Positions 24,801 through 33,289 are shown, counted from the stretch's first letter. The stretch is 33,510 nt of DNA from Oscillospiraceae bacterium (GCA_021202155.1 JAJQDP010000021.1:1-33510); one strand, 5' to 3'. The notes: generated by a model from the sequence alone, not told the origin. Program-made: numbers and translations.

Positions 24801-26222
24801 TCACTTGACGCCTCCCTTGAGGACTATCTCATACATTTCTTTTCTTGAGCCAAGGTAGAATCTGTCGCCTACTTTGAGTTGCATTGGCTGGTTGGCGGCG
24901 AGTCTGCCCTTACCTTCGACATATGTACCATAGGTAGAGCCGAGGTCTTTAAGGTAAACAACGCCGTTTACGTATTCGAGCTGGCAGTGGACTGCACTTA
25001 CGCCGCCCTCTGCACCTGCAACGACAACCTCGTTGCACTGAGGATTTCTGCCCATTCTGAGTACGCCTGCGATAGGATAACGGTTTCCGACAAGTGAGCC
25101 AGAAACGCCCTGGACTCTTGGATAGCTTGCAGTTGGGTCTTCGGGAACAGGAGGAGTCGGAGGAACAGGAGGCTCTACACGACCAGTCGATGTATCATCA
25201 ATAGGAGGCTGAGGCGGATATTCTTCGATATGAGGCTCGCTCGTGCCCTTCTTCTTTTTACTGCTCGCAACTACTGCGATGATTACGATGATAACGATTA
25301 CAACAACCGCCGCAACAATAATGCCGATGATGAGAGGGAGATTGATTTTCGATACGCCGACGTTGATTTCATCGGTAACGCCGCAGGTTGCCGCAACCTG
25401 CCAGATATAATCGGAATAAAGCGCGTAGTTGAGGTTTGTTGTGGTCGAGCCGTATGTATTGATGCCGACAACAATGCCATCTTCATTAATCAACGGACCA
25501 CCGGAGTTACCAATGCTGAGCTCAACGTCAATCTGAATTGCCTTTGAGTTATTCACCGACGAAATAGTTGAAACCTTTGAAACTGAGCCCTTGGTACTTG
25601 TTACATCCCTGACAAGAGAGCTGTAGGTTACGATTACCTGTTCAATGCCATCCGAAACGTAAGTCCAATCTGTTGAGTTGAGAAAATCATCGCTGTCACT
25701 TGGGAATCCAAGTGCATAAACTGTGTCGCCCTGGGTTACCTCAGACTCTGTTTTATCCGCAATTTCAAGGGCAACTCTCCCGCTTACATTCTTTGAAGCT
25801 CTGAGGATTGCGACGTCATAGTCCTCAATGTAGCCAATGACTTCGCAGGAAACCATATTCGCTGTGTCAGCATCTATCTCGTAGAAAACATAGTCAGAAT
25901 AGTTTTCAAATCTGTAGTAATTGTATTTGAGGGAGGAACTGTCAGTAACTATATACACTCTCTGGGCGAATGTAAGTCCTCCCTGGTCGTTTGTATAGGA
26001 AACGCAGTGAAGATTCGTCACAAACAGGTCAGTTTCCTCTCCGACTGTTCCGATGCCGAACGCAGTGCCTGTGCCGTCATAATCACTATCCAAAAATGAA
26101 CTGTATACTCTCACAACTCCGTTTGCCGCATCGGAAGCGACGCTTGCCGAAACGTTGACGGCGGCGAGAGGTGTTATCATTAAAATTAATGCCATAAGAA
26201 GGCAGGAAAGCCTTTTCAACAT
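24801..26222 (-). CDS. Secreted trypsin-like protease linked through a membrane helix to a cytoplasmic FHA domain
   Basis: A 473-residue protein from MLKRLSCLL at 26222 (GGAGG eight bases upstream; the ORF can be extended five residues, but that would put the ribosome-binding site inside the gene). Order: signal peptide 1-27, trypsin-like domain about 32-285 with His72 (TNLHCV), Asp136 (DYDVAI) and Ser240 (IGNSGGP), membrane helix 294-319, Lys cluster and Pro-rich linker (320-367), FHA domain about 385-470 (GRNP 391-394, Ser409 and His412, DLGSTYGTY 426-434). The protease lies outside and the FHA, which binds phosphothreonine, lies inside. It likely couples kinase activity to outside proteolysis. 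Second-to-last positions in the operon between PP2C and kinase genes. Confidence 0.9.
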   Translation of the reverse strand: MLKRLSCLLMALILMITPLAAVNVSASVASDAANGVVRVYSSFLDSDYDGTGTAFGIGTVGEETDLFVTNLHCVSYTNDQGGLTFAQRVYIVTDSSSLKYNYYRFENYSDYVFYEIDADTANMVSCEVIGYIEDYDVAILRASKNVSGRVALEIADKTESEVTQGDTVYALGFPSDSDDFLNSTDWTYVSDGIEQVIVTYSSLVRDVTSTKGSVSKVSTISSVNNSKAIQIDVELSIGNSGGPLINEDGIVVGINTYGSTTTNLNYALYSDYIWQVAATCGVTDEINVGVSKINLPLIIGIIVAAVVVIVIIVIIAVVASSKKKKGTSEPHIEEYPPQPPIDDTSTGRVEPPVPPTPPVPEDPTASYPRVQGVSGSLVGNRYPIAGVLRMGRNPQCNEVVVAGAEGGVSAVHCQLEYVNGVVYLKDLGSTYGTYVEGKGRLAANQPMQLKVGDRFYLGSRKEMYEIVLKGGVK

Positions 26223-26240
26223 AATTTGTACCTCCAAAAT

Positions 26241-26951
26241 TTAGTAAACCCACACAGCCGCGGCTGTGTTATTGTCGTTATCCTTAGGAACGCGCTCAAG
26301 AAGCCTTTTACGCATCCTTCTTACCCATTCGCCCGGAGTGGCGGAGTTCTTAAGATCAAGCTCCATCTCGTCCTCCAAAACATACTCCCAGAAGCCGTCC
26401 GAGCAGAGGAGAAACGCATACTTTTCGCCTTTCACGAGATCAAGCGAGCCGGTGTCAATTTTCAGCTCGTCATCCTGACCGAGGGCGCGGAGGATTCTGC
26501 TCCTGTCCTCGTGGAACCTGATCTCCGCGGGCGTTATCTGTCCGAGATAAACTGCAAGCTGTGAAGCACTGTGGTCAAGAGTCTGGAATTCAAGCTTGTC
26601 GTTTTTGAAGCGATAGATTCTTGAATCGCCGCAGTGAGCCCAGACGCACTTGCCATGAGAATAGCAGAGCGCGGTGATGGTGCTCTTCATCTTGCACGCC
26701 GGGGACTGAAGCTTGCGGATTTCCTCGTGGGCTTTCTGGATGTTCGCGCAGAGCTCGTCTGCGTCAACTTTACCCGACCAGCCCTCCGAGACAATGTCCA
26801 CTGTCAGGCGTGAAGCGATGTCTCCTCCGCCGTGACCGCCCAAGCCGTCGGCAACAATGGCTAAGATGCCCTTGTCCTCAACCCGGATTCCGACAGAATC
26901 CTCGTTGCAGCTTCTTCCGCCGATTTCAGTGTAGCTTGCAGTTTTTATCAT
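26241..26951 (-). CDS. PP2C-family Ser/Thr protein phosphatase (soluble)
   Basis: A 236-residue cytoplasmic phosphatase with the PP2C metal-binding set: Asp18 (NEDS), Asp35-Gly36 (VADGLGGHGGG), Asp109 (HCGDSRIYR), Asp185 (CSDGFWE) and Asp226-Asn228 (DNDNNT). PP2C enzymes remove phosphate from Ser/Thr using two manganese or magnesium ions and reverse kinases such as those in this cluster. ATG with AAAGGAG eight bases upstream. It follows the membrane-bound PP2C by 30 bp and precedes the FHA protease by 18 bp, all one transcript. Compact size (about 240 residues) equals the usual catalytic domain of PrpC-type enzymes. Confidence 0.95.
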   Translation of the reverse strand: MIKTASYTEIGGRSCNEDSVGIRVEDKGILAIVADGLGGHGGGDIASRLTVDIVSEGWSGKVDADELCANIQKAHEEIRKLQSPACKMKSTITALCYSHGKCVWAHCGDSRIYRFKNDKLEFQTLDHSASQLAVYLGQITPAEIRFHEDRSRILRALGQDDELKIDTGSLDLVKGEKYAFLLCSDGFWEYVLEDEMELDLKNSATPGEWVRRMRKRLLERVPKDNDNNTAAAVWVY

Positions 26952-26981
26952 CGTGATTTCTCCTTTGAATGTTTGCCATTA

Positions 26982-28031
26982 TCAGACCGCCAGAACAACA
27001 GCAGTATAGTTGTCCTGGTTGGAATATGCCTTTGCGGCAACCGCCTTGCCGAGAGCGTCGGCAACTTCCTCTGCGGTTTTTACGCCTGAGATGCAGGAAA
27101 CAAGTTCCTCCTGGGTGAGTGCGTTATAAACACCATCACTCATTAAAATATACTTGTCCCGGGCTTTGATGTCAAGTGCCGTTGCGGGCATATCGACATA
27201 TTTTAAGTCGCCCATTCCGAAAAAGCTGGTTAAACCGGAAGCATCCTTCGATTTGAATGCGTCGTCGACAGTGCCTGTTCCGTTGACGGCTTTGAGCTCT
27301 AAGTCGTGGCGATAGACGTGCTCGCGGTTGAGCTGGATGAGAGAGTTGTCGCGCCAGAGATAGATTCTTGAGTCACCGATGCTGAACCACATGAACTTGC
27401 CCTGTCTTATGAGACCGGCAACCATTGTTGAGCCGCTCTTATAGAGCTTCGCAGGACCGAGCATCTTGTTTACAGCCTTGTTGGTCTCTGCAACTATCTT
27501 CCACATGAGGGGCTCGAACTTCTCGCCGGAATTTGCAACGAATGTGTTGAGAGCGGTTTCGACCGCCTTCTGTGAGACCTTGTCGCCGTCCTCAAGACCG
27601 CCCATTCCGTCGGCTACTACCGCTAAGACTCCCATTCCGCTTGCCGCGTCAGGGGGCGAGACGGTGAAGCTGTCCTGCTGGGCGTTTCTCTTGCCCTGGT
27701 CGTGGAGCTTTCCAACCTGTGGAATTGCGAGATATGTTTTCGCTTCCAATTCCTTCTTCTTTCGCTCCTCCTTGGCTTTCTTCTCATTCTGATTCCTGAG
27801 TACAATGCAGACGACAAGTCCGACTATCACGAGTGCGAACACCACGCAGACGACTATCAGGACTATCATGCCGACATTGACGGAGGTTGCCTCGGTAGTT
27901 GTATCCTCACCGTCAGCCGACACCCCGATTGTCAGGGTGCCGACCATGAGCATGAGTGCCACAAGGAGAATCAGAAGCCTTTTCAAGCGAATATGCTTCA
28001 AGCAAGTATGCTTTTTTAGTACTCCTGCCAT
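26982..28031 (-). CDS. Membrane-anchored PP2C-family phosphatase
   Basis: A 349-residue protein. Residues 18-38 form a signal-peptide-like helix, 39-53 a short Thr-rich outside loop, 54-78 a membrane helix, 80-97 a strongly charged stalk, and about 105-349 a PP2C domain with Asp120, Asp141 (VADGMGG), Asp220 (GDSRIYL), Asp299 (MSDGVY) and Asp340 (QDNYT). The phosphatase faces the cytoplasm at the membrane, placing it beside the membrane kinases. It begins one base after the stop of the FHA zinc-ribbon gene, so the two are translationally coupled. Two PP2Cs in one operon, one soluble and one tethered, suggest separate substrate pools. Confidence 0.93.
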   Translation of the reverse strand: MAGVLKKHTCLKHIRLKRLLILLVALMLMVGTLTIGVSADGEDTTTEATSVNVGMIVLIVVCVVFALVIVGLVVCIVLRNQNEKKAKEERKKKELEAKTYLAIPQVGKLHDQGKRNAQQDSFTVSPPDAASGMGVLAVVADGMGGLEDGDKVSQKAVETALNTFVANSGEKFEPLMWKIVAETNKAVNKMLGPAKLYKSGSTMVAGLIRQGKFMWFSIGDSRIYLWRDNSLIQLNREHVYRHDLELKAVNGTGTVDDAFKSKDASGLTSFFGMGDLKYVDMPATALDIKARDKYILMSDGVYNALTQEELVSCISGVKTAEEVADALGKAVAAKAYSNQDNYTAVVLAV

Positions 28032-28032
28032 A

Positions 28033-28746
28033 TCAGTCTACCTTATCCTCGCCCTGCTTCCAGGAGAAGTGCTCACTGCAAAGCGGAACGAACAGAAGCT
28101 TGGTGGTTCCTACCTCGATAATATCGTATGCCTTGATCTTGGTGGCGTTGTAAACCTCCTCGTTGTTGAGATATACGATATTTCTTCCGTCGGAAGGACC
28201 GAAAACGAACGTATTGCTGCGAGCTGAGTAAGCGATCATCGCGTGCTTCTCGCGGGAAATCTGAAGGTCGTTTGAGATGTGGATGTCGCCGATTTCGCGT
28301 CCGATGTAGTTGTAGCCGGCATGGATTCTGAAATCTGTGCCTTTCTCAGGACCGTCGATACAGACGAGCCATCCGCAGACAGGGTCGATAACACTGTCAT
28401 AGGTGCTGTTCCTGTTGTCATCCGGGGGTGCCATGGTGGTGGGAGGGAATGCCTCAGCCTCGCTTGAGACAGGACTGCTGAAGTTGACCGGAACTGTTCC
28501 GCCCATGCCCTCAACATAGCCGCCGCCTGCGCTTACTCCGCCAGCCGGAGGAGCAGTAGGTCCGAAGGGATCTCCAGTAGCCGATACACCGCCAACTCCG
28601 CCGCTTACGACGTTAGGAGCAGTAGTGGTTCCGAATGAGCTCGCACTCGCACCAGCACCGCCACAGCTTGGGCAGGTTGCATGAGCAGCCGCATCATAGT
28701 AATTTCCGCAAGACGGACACCTTGTTAATTTGTTCTGAACTTCCAT
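28033..28746 (-). CDS. Zinc-ribbon FHA-domain protein
   Basis: A 237-residue soluble protein: zinc ribbon Cys10-x2-Cys13 and Cys25-x2-Cys28; a Gly/Ser/Pro/Ala-rich linker (30-110); FHA domain about 128-222 with GREIG (150-154), SREKH (165-169) and YLNNEEV (193-199). FHA domains bind phosphothreonine peptides, so this is an adaptor for kinase products. The linker segment AFPPTTMAPPD contains Thr pairs that could be phosphorylated and bound by the own FHA, as in GarA/OdhI proteins (inference). First gene of the long operon from promoter B; ATG with AGGAGG upstream. Confidence 0.9.
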   Translation of the reverse strand: MEVQNKLTRCPSCGNYYDAAAHATCPSCGGAGASASSFGTTTAPNVVSGGVGGVSATGDPFGPTAPPAGGVSAGGGYVEGMGGTVPVNFSSPVSSEAEAFPPTTMAPPDDNRNSTYDSVIDPVCGWLVCIDGPEKGTDFRIHAGYNYIGREIGDIHISNDLQISREKHAMIAYSARSNTFVFGPSDGRNIVYLNNEEVYNATKIKAYDIIEVGTTKLLFVPLCSEHFSWKQGEDKVD

Positions 28747-28852
28747 TATAGTTTCCTCCTGAATAGAATTATTTTTTATTTCAGCTCTCAGGCTTATCTC
28801 AGCCCCAAGAGCTCAAAAACAGGTTTCCGAGATGAATTTCTCGTATGTTTGT

Positions 28853-28893
28853 ATTATACCAGCCTCAGTTCTGAAGCCGTAGTTTGGGTTTTC
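28853..28893 (-). promoter_or_regulatory. CTACGG-type promoter B (main kinase operon)
   Basis: Minus strand GAAAACCCAAACTACGG (28893-28877), 18 bp, TATAAT (28858-28853). The leader to the ATG at 28746 is about 100 bases. This promoter likely drives at least seven genes down to 17341. Confidence 0.88.
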
Positions 28894-28901
28894 GGGATGT
28901 A

Positions 28902-29516
28902 TCAGTTCTGCACCACTTCAAAAGTATTATTTCTCGTTCCCAGGTAGAAACGGGATCCGATGCCGAGGGAGACGGGGTTGTTGCGCATGAGTTGTCTACC
29001 GTCGTCAAGGAAGGTGCCGTAGGATGAGCCGAGGTCGACGAGCATGATGGCGTTACCCTGGCGGTATAGTCTGCAGTGGTTCGAGCTGACGCCCGATTCG
29101 CCGGCGGAAAATCTCACGCCGTTGGAGGCGTTTCTTCCGAACGTCAGACCGTTTCCAAGACCATAAACCCTTCCCTTGAGAGAGCCGGAAATCGCCATGA
29201 CTCCGACCGAGCCATACTGAGCGGGAGCAGTGCCGCCGTTATTGTTATTGTAGTAGACGACTCCGCCAGCCTGAGTGCCCTTGTTTCTTGAGATGGGTGC
29301 TGAGTCACGGGTGGAAACCATAATAGCGATTGTGAAGCCAATTGCTACGAATATGGAAAGTCCGATGATTCCGAACAGTCCGTCGAAAACTCCTGCAATC
29401 AAGCAACATACCATAGCAAGGGTTCCCATGTTATCTCTGCATCTTCCTCTTGCGATGAAGAATGGAATCAGACCGATTACCACACCTACAAGTATTCCAA
29501 TTAAAAGCCAAATCAT
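28902..29516 (-). CDS. Membrane FHA-domain protein
   Basis: A 204-residue protein with a membrane helix at 2-22, a second long hydrophobic region at about 31-67, an Asn/Gly linker (78-100) and a C-terminal FHA domain about 105-204 (FGRNAS 126-131, Ser144-Ser145, His147, DLGSSYGTF 161-169, FYLGTRN). It resembles the FHA units at 24801 and 29593 (shared S..HC and GS(S/T)YGT pattern). It acts as a membrane-located docking protein for phosphothreonine. ATG has GGAGG eight bases upstream. It has its own promoter C and no partner in the same transcript. Confidence 0.9.
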   Translation of the reverse strand: MIWLLIGILVGVVIGLIPFFIARGRCRDNMGTLAMVCCLIAGVFDGLFGIIGLSIFVAIGFTIAIMVSTRDSAPISRNKGTQAGGVVYYNNNNGGTAPAQYGSVGVMAISGSLKGRVYGLGNGLTFGRNASNGVRFSAGESGVSSNHCRLYRQGNAIMLVDLGSSYGTFLDDGRQLMRNNPVSLGIGSRFYLGTRNNTFEVVQN

Positions 29517-29553
29517 TTTATTTACCTCCGATTGATTTTTTTGTTATGTCTGA

Positions 29554-29594
29554 ATTATACTCTCTATGATTTTCAAGCCGTAGTTTCGGTTTTC
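29554..29594 (-). promoter_or_regulatory. CTACGG-type promoter C (membrane FHA gene)
   Basis: Minus strand GAAAACCGAAACTACGG (29594-29578), 18 bp, TATAAT (29559-29554). The element begins inside the stop codon of the upstream FHA gene (29593-29595). Leader about 38 bases. Confidence 0.88.
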
Positions 29595-30324
29595 ACTGCT
29601 TCCTTACAAGCTGGAACTTCTCGTACTCCGAGCCGAGCCAGAAGGTGTCGCCATAGTGAAGCTCAAAGGGCTGGTTGGCGGCAAGTCTTCCACCTACGAT
29701 GTATGTCCCGTAGGTTGAGCCGAGATCTGTAAGATAGATTCTTCCCTCGCGGACGATAATTTCGCAGTGGTAGCCGCTTATGCCCTGGGCGTTTACCGGA
29801 TAAACGATGTCGTTGCCGGGATTTCTTCCGAAACGAATCCTGTCGGTAAAGGCGAATCTCTTGCCGGTAAAGCATCCCCCGATGCCCTGAATCCTCGGCT
29901 TTGTGTCAGCCGCCGGCTTGGGCTGGGAATACTGAGGTTGAGGTTGCTGAACATACCTCTGAGGCTGTTGGTTCACAGGAGCTCCGCCATAAAGCGAGCG
30001 TGAGGTAGTTCCGTTGATCTTGGCTCCTGCTTCGTCAGTAACGATAATCAGGTCGGCGGCAAGAGCCGCAACTCCTGGCATATATCTGCTACGGCAGGTG
30101 ATCGTTCTGTCGGAGTAGACCTCAAGCCCTACCCGAATCTGCTTTGGAACTCCCCATATAGAGAAGGTCAGGTTGTGCATTCCCTCGGTCATCATCAGCT
30201 GAGCTGACCCTCCGTTTTTCAGTCGCACCGCTTCTTTCATTCCATCAATTTCGATTCGGATGTCGTTCGCCGAGCCGGAAAACGCCGATTCTCTCTTTAT
30301 GGTAACCATAAACTGCTGTGCCAT
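29593..30324 (-). CDS. FHA-domain protein with PEGA-like N-terminal domain
   Basis: A 243-residue soluble protein. Residues 1-80 form a small beta-rich domain of the type that begins VTIKRESAFSGS and carries an IDG turn and TEGMHNLTFSIWG, resembling PEGA-like folds. A Gln/Pro linker (115-142) leads to an FHA domain about 146-240 (FGRNPGND 165-172, Ser183, His186, DLGSTYGTYI 200-209). The FHA part is close to that of the protease fusion: both end RLAANQP then a GD..(F/Y)(Y/W)LGS segment. Likely a phosphothreonine adaptor. ATG at 30324 with GGGAG nine bases upstream; own promoter D. Confidence 0.9.
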   Translation of the reverse strand: MAQQFMVTIKRESAFSGSANDIRIEIDGMKEAVRLKNGGSAQLMMTEGMHNLTFSIWGVPKQIRVGLEVYSDRTITCRSRYMPGVAALAADLIIVTDEAGAKINGTTSRSLYGGAPVNQQPQRYVQQPQPQYSQPKPAADTKPRIQGIGGCFTGKRFAFTDRIRFGRNPGNDIVYPVNAQGISGYHCEIIVREGRIYLTDLGSTYGTYIVGGRLAANQPFELHYGDTFWLGSEYEKFQLVRKQ

Positions 30325-30393
30325 TTTAAGTAGCTCCCTTCAATCTGTTTTCTTTCTGAATCTGAATTAGCTGTCGAACTTTCGACATTTCCA

Positions 30394-30433
30394 AGTATAT
30401 CACGCACGTTTTCGCACCCGTAGTTTGGATTTA
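30394..30433 (-). promoter_or_regulatory. CTACGG-type promoter D (FHA gene)
   Basis: Minus strand TAAATCCAAACTACGG (30433-30418), 18 bp, TATACT (30399-30394). About 70 bases to the start codon at 30324. The element abuts the terminator at 30436-30464. Confidence 0.85.
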
Positions 30434-30435
30434 CA

Positions 30436-30464
30436 CAAAAAAAGGACGGCTTGAACCGTCCTTT
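30436..30464 (-). terminator. Terminator of the kinase-CvpA unit
   Basis: On the minus strand AAAGGACGG pairs with CCGTCCTTT across a five-to-six base loop, followed by a run of T (30443-30437). It ends the transcript of the two genes at 31763 and 30483. Confidence 0.9.
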
Positions 30465-30482
30465 GATGTCTGATTATATGCC

Positions 30483-31805
30483 TTATATACCGAAATAGCC
30501 GGCAAGCTGGTAGAAGTACCTGAACACAGCGGTGTTCCCGATGGTGTCCTCAATGATGGTGACAATATCGTTTCCGCCGAACAGAAGGATTCCAATGATG
30601 ACAATCCCGACGGCGACCGCCGCATAGCATAGCCAGACCGCTCCGCTCACGATACCCTCCACCGTGCCAAAGACCAAATCCAGCACATACGGCACGTGAA
30701 TGCCCTCTAAGAACCTGAATATCTTCATGATGAGGCTCATGAGGAATCGGAGAACCAGAACGAATATCAGGAACAGAACTATTTCGAGGCAGTAAACGAT
30801 AAGCGGCTGGAAGAGCTCCTGCTCTATCGTTTTGCTCAGCGAGAGTTCCATTACTTTTACTTTTCCATCGTTATCGTAGACTGGTTCGCCCTTCTTGATA
30901 TAGTCCCAGATCGCGCTGTCAAGTGCCGAATTTATAGTTTCCTCGTCAACAACGAGCTCAATACAGCTCATGATGCTATCAGGGGTGAATATATTGTTTC
31001 CGATGGTCATTTCGATGATCTTTGTCTCGACGTTCTCGCGTATCTGAGAGGCAATGTATGAATCGACAGATGTGTTTAGGATGCTCGTGAGTTCATTGCA
31101 AAGCTTGTCAAAGTTTTCGTAATTCGCAAGGCATTTCTTAAGCCAATTCTCCGCAAGAATCTCGGCATATCCGGTCAGGACACTATCATCCTTCTCCTCG
31201 GCAAACAGGTAGTTATACACGATGTAGCTCACGCTTGTGTCGCTTGTGCTGATTCCGAGGGCAGTGCAGTAATTCTCCCAGGTCTCGTTATTATCAGAGC
31301 CGGTAAGTTCGTCAGTCAATCCGAGCACCTCTGTAAAATACCCGATGAGAATTTCCGTTGCGTCATCTCCGACAGCACTTTTGACTGCGCTGACAAGCTC
31401 TTCTGAAGGGCTTGATTCCGCAACGGCATCGTCGATGGAATCCGTGACGATATTACTGATAATCCCGTCATAGATGACCGGCGTCAGTGCCTGGCTGGCG
31501 AAGATGCTCACAGCGAAAACAACTGCCAAAAGAACGGTTGAGAGCGTACCATAGAGGAAGCCGCGTTTGACTCCGACGAAAAGACCGATGAGAACCGCCG
31601 CAACGGTCACGAGGTCGACTATAAGAACGGGTATCGCCTGCTCCTTGTCAAGAATTACGACGGCAACAATTCCGGCAATCGTGAGAAGAACCGCAAGGAT
31701 AATGAGAACTGCCGAGCGTGAATGGTTATAGGGTGTCTGTGCGCCGCACTGGGCACAGCTTTTTACTCCTCGGCGGAGCTTGTATCCGCATTTTTCGCAA
31801 TACAT
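30483..31805 (-). CDS. Zinc-ribbon, CvpA-like membrane protein
   Basis: A 440-residue protein. A zinc ribbon (Cys3-x2-Cys6, Cys17-x2-Cys20) opens it, then membrane helices near 31-52, 57-76 and 84-108, a large region (110-320) predicted to lie outside, and more helices near 325-350, 375-395 and 398-415. The segment around 60-110 (GLFVGVKRGFLYGTLS) matches the CvpA family, first linked to colicin V production and purF regulation; the real role is unclear. It starts at the zinc ribbon Met 31805, overlapping the kinase 3' end by 43 bases in another frame. GAGGAAG precedes the ATG inside the kinase gene. Confidence 0.85.
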   Translation of the reverse strand: MYCEKCGYKLRRGVKSCAQCGAQTPYNHSRSAVLIILAVLLTIAGIVAVVILDKEQAIPVLIVDLVTVAAVLIGLFVGVKRGFLYGTLSTVLLAVVFAVSIFASQALTPVIYDGIISNIVTDSIDDAVAESSPSEELVSAVKSAVGDDATEILIGYFTEVLGLTDELTGSDNNETWENYCTALGISTSDTSVSYIVYNYLFAEEKDDSVLTGYAEILAENWLKKCLANYENFDKLCNELTSILNTSVDSYIASQIRENVETKIIEMTIGNNIFTPDSIMSCIELVVDEETINSALDSAIWDYIKKGEPVYDNDGKVKVMELSLSKTIEQELFQPLIVYCLEIVLFLIFVLVLRFLMSLIMKIFRFLEGIHVPYVLDLVFGTVEGIVSGAVWLCYAAVAVGIVIIGILLFGGNDIVTIIEDTIGNTAVFRYFYQLAGYFGI

Positions 31806-33289
31806 GCTTCTTCCTCACTTTCTTCGGTAGTTTCTATATGAGCCTCCGGCTCTTCTGCCTTGTTCTCAGGCTCTGAGACTGCCTCCTCCAGCTTGGGAGT
31901 TTCCTTCTCAGGCTCGGGCGGGAGAATCACGGAGACCATATTATCGGAAGAAGATACCGGCTGGTCGGTATCGCCGTCAAGCTTTTCCTCGAATGCCGGC
32001 ATGTCCTCGGGAGTGATTTCAGGAGTCTCAGCCTGCTTCTTCCTGCCAAATAGCTTGAGCTTCGGGAAGAGCTTGCGGTCATTCTCCGTCTTCGCAACCC
32101 ACTCGTTGACCGGCTTGCCACACCAGCGGCAATAGGCAGCGGTGTCGCCAATCTGCTTTTTGCAGGATGTGCAGTAACGCCTGATAGTCAAGCCCTCATA
32201 AAGACTTGAGTGGAACTCCTTCATCGACTGGAAACGGTCGGTGGGACGGACGCCGAGAGCGAGCATGATTGACTTCTCCTGCTGTTCGGTGATGTCGGCG
32301 TGGAGCTTTCTTGGAGGGATGATGCAGTCCTCGGAAATTCTGTCGACCGCCCTCTCGGGAATCTGACCGGTAAGGCAATAGTATATCGAAGCCGCAAAGG
32401 CGTAGACGTCTGTCCAGGGTCCCTGACCCTTTCGCTGATACTGCTCAAGAGGCGCGTAGCCGTGCTTTAAGGTTATTGTCTGCGTCTCGGAATTCTCGGA
32501 AACATCCCTCGCACAGCCGAAATCTATAAGCCTCAGCTTGCCGTTTTCAATCATCAGGTTGTCGGGACTTATGTCCCTGTGGATAAGACCGGCGTCGTGA
32601 ACCGTCTGGAGAGCCCCGAACATTGGCTCAAGCATGGCGAAAAGCTCCTTTGAAGGGATTCTTCCTCCCCTGAGCTCGGTCTGCTTCTTGAGGGTTGTGC
32701 CCTCGATATACTCCATAACGATGTAGGCGGAGTTGTTCTCCTCGAAATAATCTATAACAGAGACGACCTCGCTCTGCTTTATGAGGCGAGCCATGACCCG
32801 GGCTTCGTTCAGGAACTTCTCCTTGCCCTTTTCAAAGCTGTCGACAGCACCGGTGAAGCTTGAGACGTTCAGCGACATCGTCGACTGCCTCATCGAGAGC
32901 CCGACGGGGTAGTATTCCTTGATTGCGACCTTCATGTCAAGTGACATGTCACAGCCGATATATGTAATTCCAAAGCCGCCCTCACCAAGGACTCTACCGA
33001 CAAGGTACTGGTCCTTCAAAACAGTCCCAAGCGGGAGGTGGTGAACCGAGGGCTTGTATTCCTGAAACTTCGGCTTTTTGGCGCAGTCATCGCAAATTCT
33101 GATGCCAAACCCGCCCTCGACCTTTTTCATGCAGAAGGGACAGCGCGTGGCGCGCTTCACCGGCTTCTTTGTGTCAGTAACCGGGGTCTCCTCGACCACA
33201 GCTTTTTCAACTGGCACTTCCCTATGGATAGATTCAGCCCTTTCAGTCACAACATCGGACTTTATATTCTTTACGCTATCTTCAGTCAT
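31763..33289 (-). CDS. Soluble Ser/Thr protein kinase with two zinc ribbons
   Basis: About 508 residues. Numbering from the first Met: a charged N-terminus (1-45), zinc ribbon 1 (Cys51, 54, 67, 70), kinase domain about 96-366 with GEGGFG, Lys125, HRDISPDN (238-245), DFG 257-259 and GYAPLEQY; zinc ribbon 2 (Cys374, 377, 388, 391); a basic stretch (404-420); and an acidic Glu/Pro-rich tail. No membrane helix or ectodomain, so cytoplasmic. Start: two ATGs abut (33292 and 33289) after GGAGGG; the second gives the better spacing and is chosen. Its gene overlaps the CvpA-like gene and has promoter E. Confidence 0.92.
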   Translation of the reverse strand: MTEDSVKNIKSDVVTERAESIHREVPVEKAVVEETPVTDTKKPVKRATRCPFCMKKVEGGFGIRICDDCAKKPKFQEYKPSVHHLPLGTVLKDQYLVGRVLGEGGFGITYIGCDMSLDMKVAIKEYYPVGLSMRQSTMSLNVSSFTGAVDSFEKGKEKFLNEARVMARLIKQSEVVSVIDYFEENNSAYIVMEYIEGTTLKKQTELRGGRIPSKELFAMLEPMFGALQTVHDAGLIHRDISPDNLMIENGKLRLIDFGCARDVSENSETQTITLKHGYAPLEQYQRKGQGPWTDVYAFAASIYYCLTGQIPERAVDRISEDCIIPPRKLHADITEQQEKSIMLALGVRPTDRFQSMKEFHSSLYEGLTIRRYCTSCKKQIGDTAAYCRWCGKPVNEWVAKTENDRKLFPKLKLFGRKKQAETPEITPEDMPAFEEKLDGDTDQPVSSSDNMVSVILPPEPEKETPKLEEAVSEPENKAEEPEAHIETTEESEEEACIAKNADTSSAEE

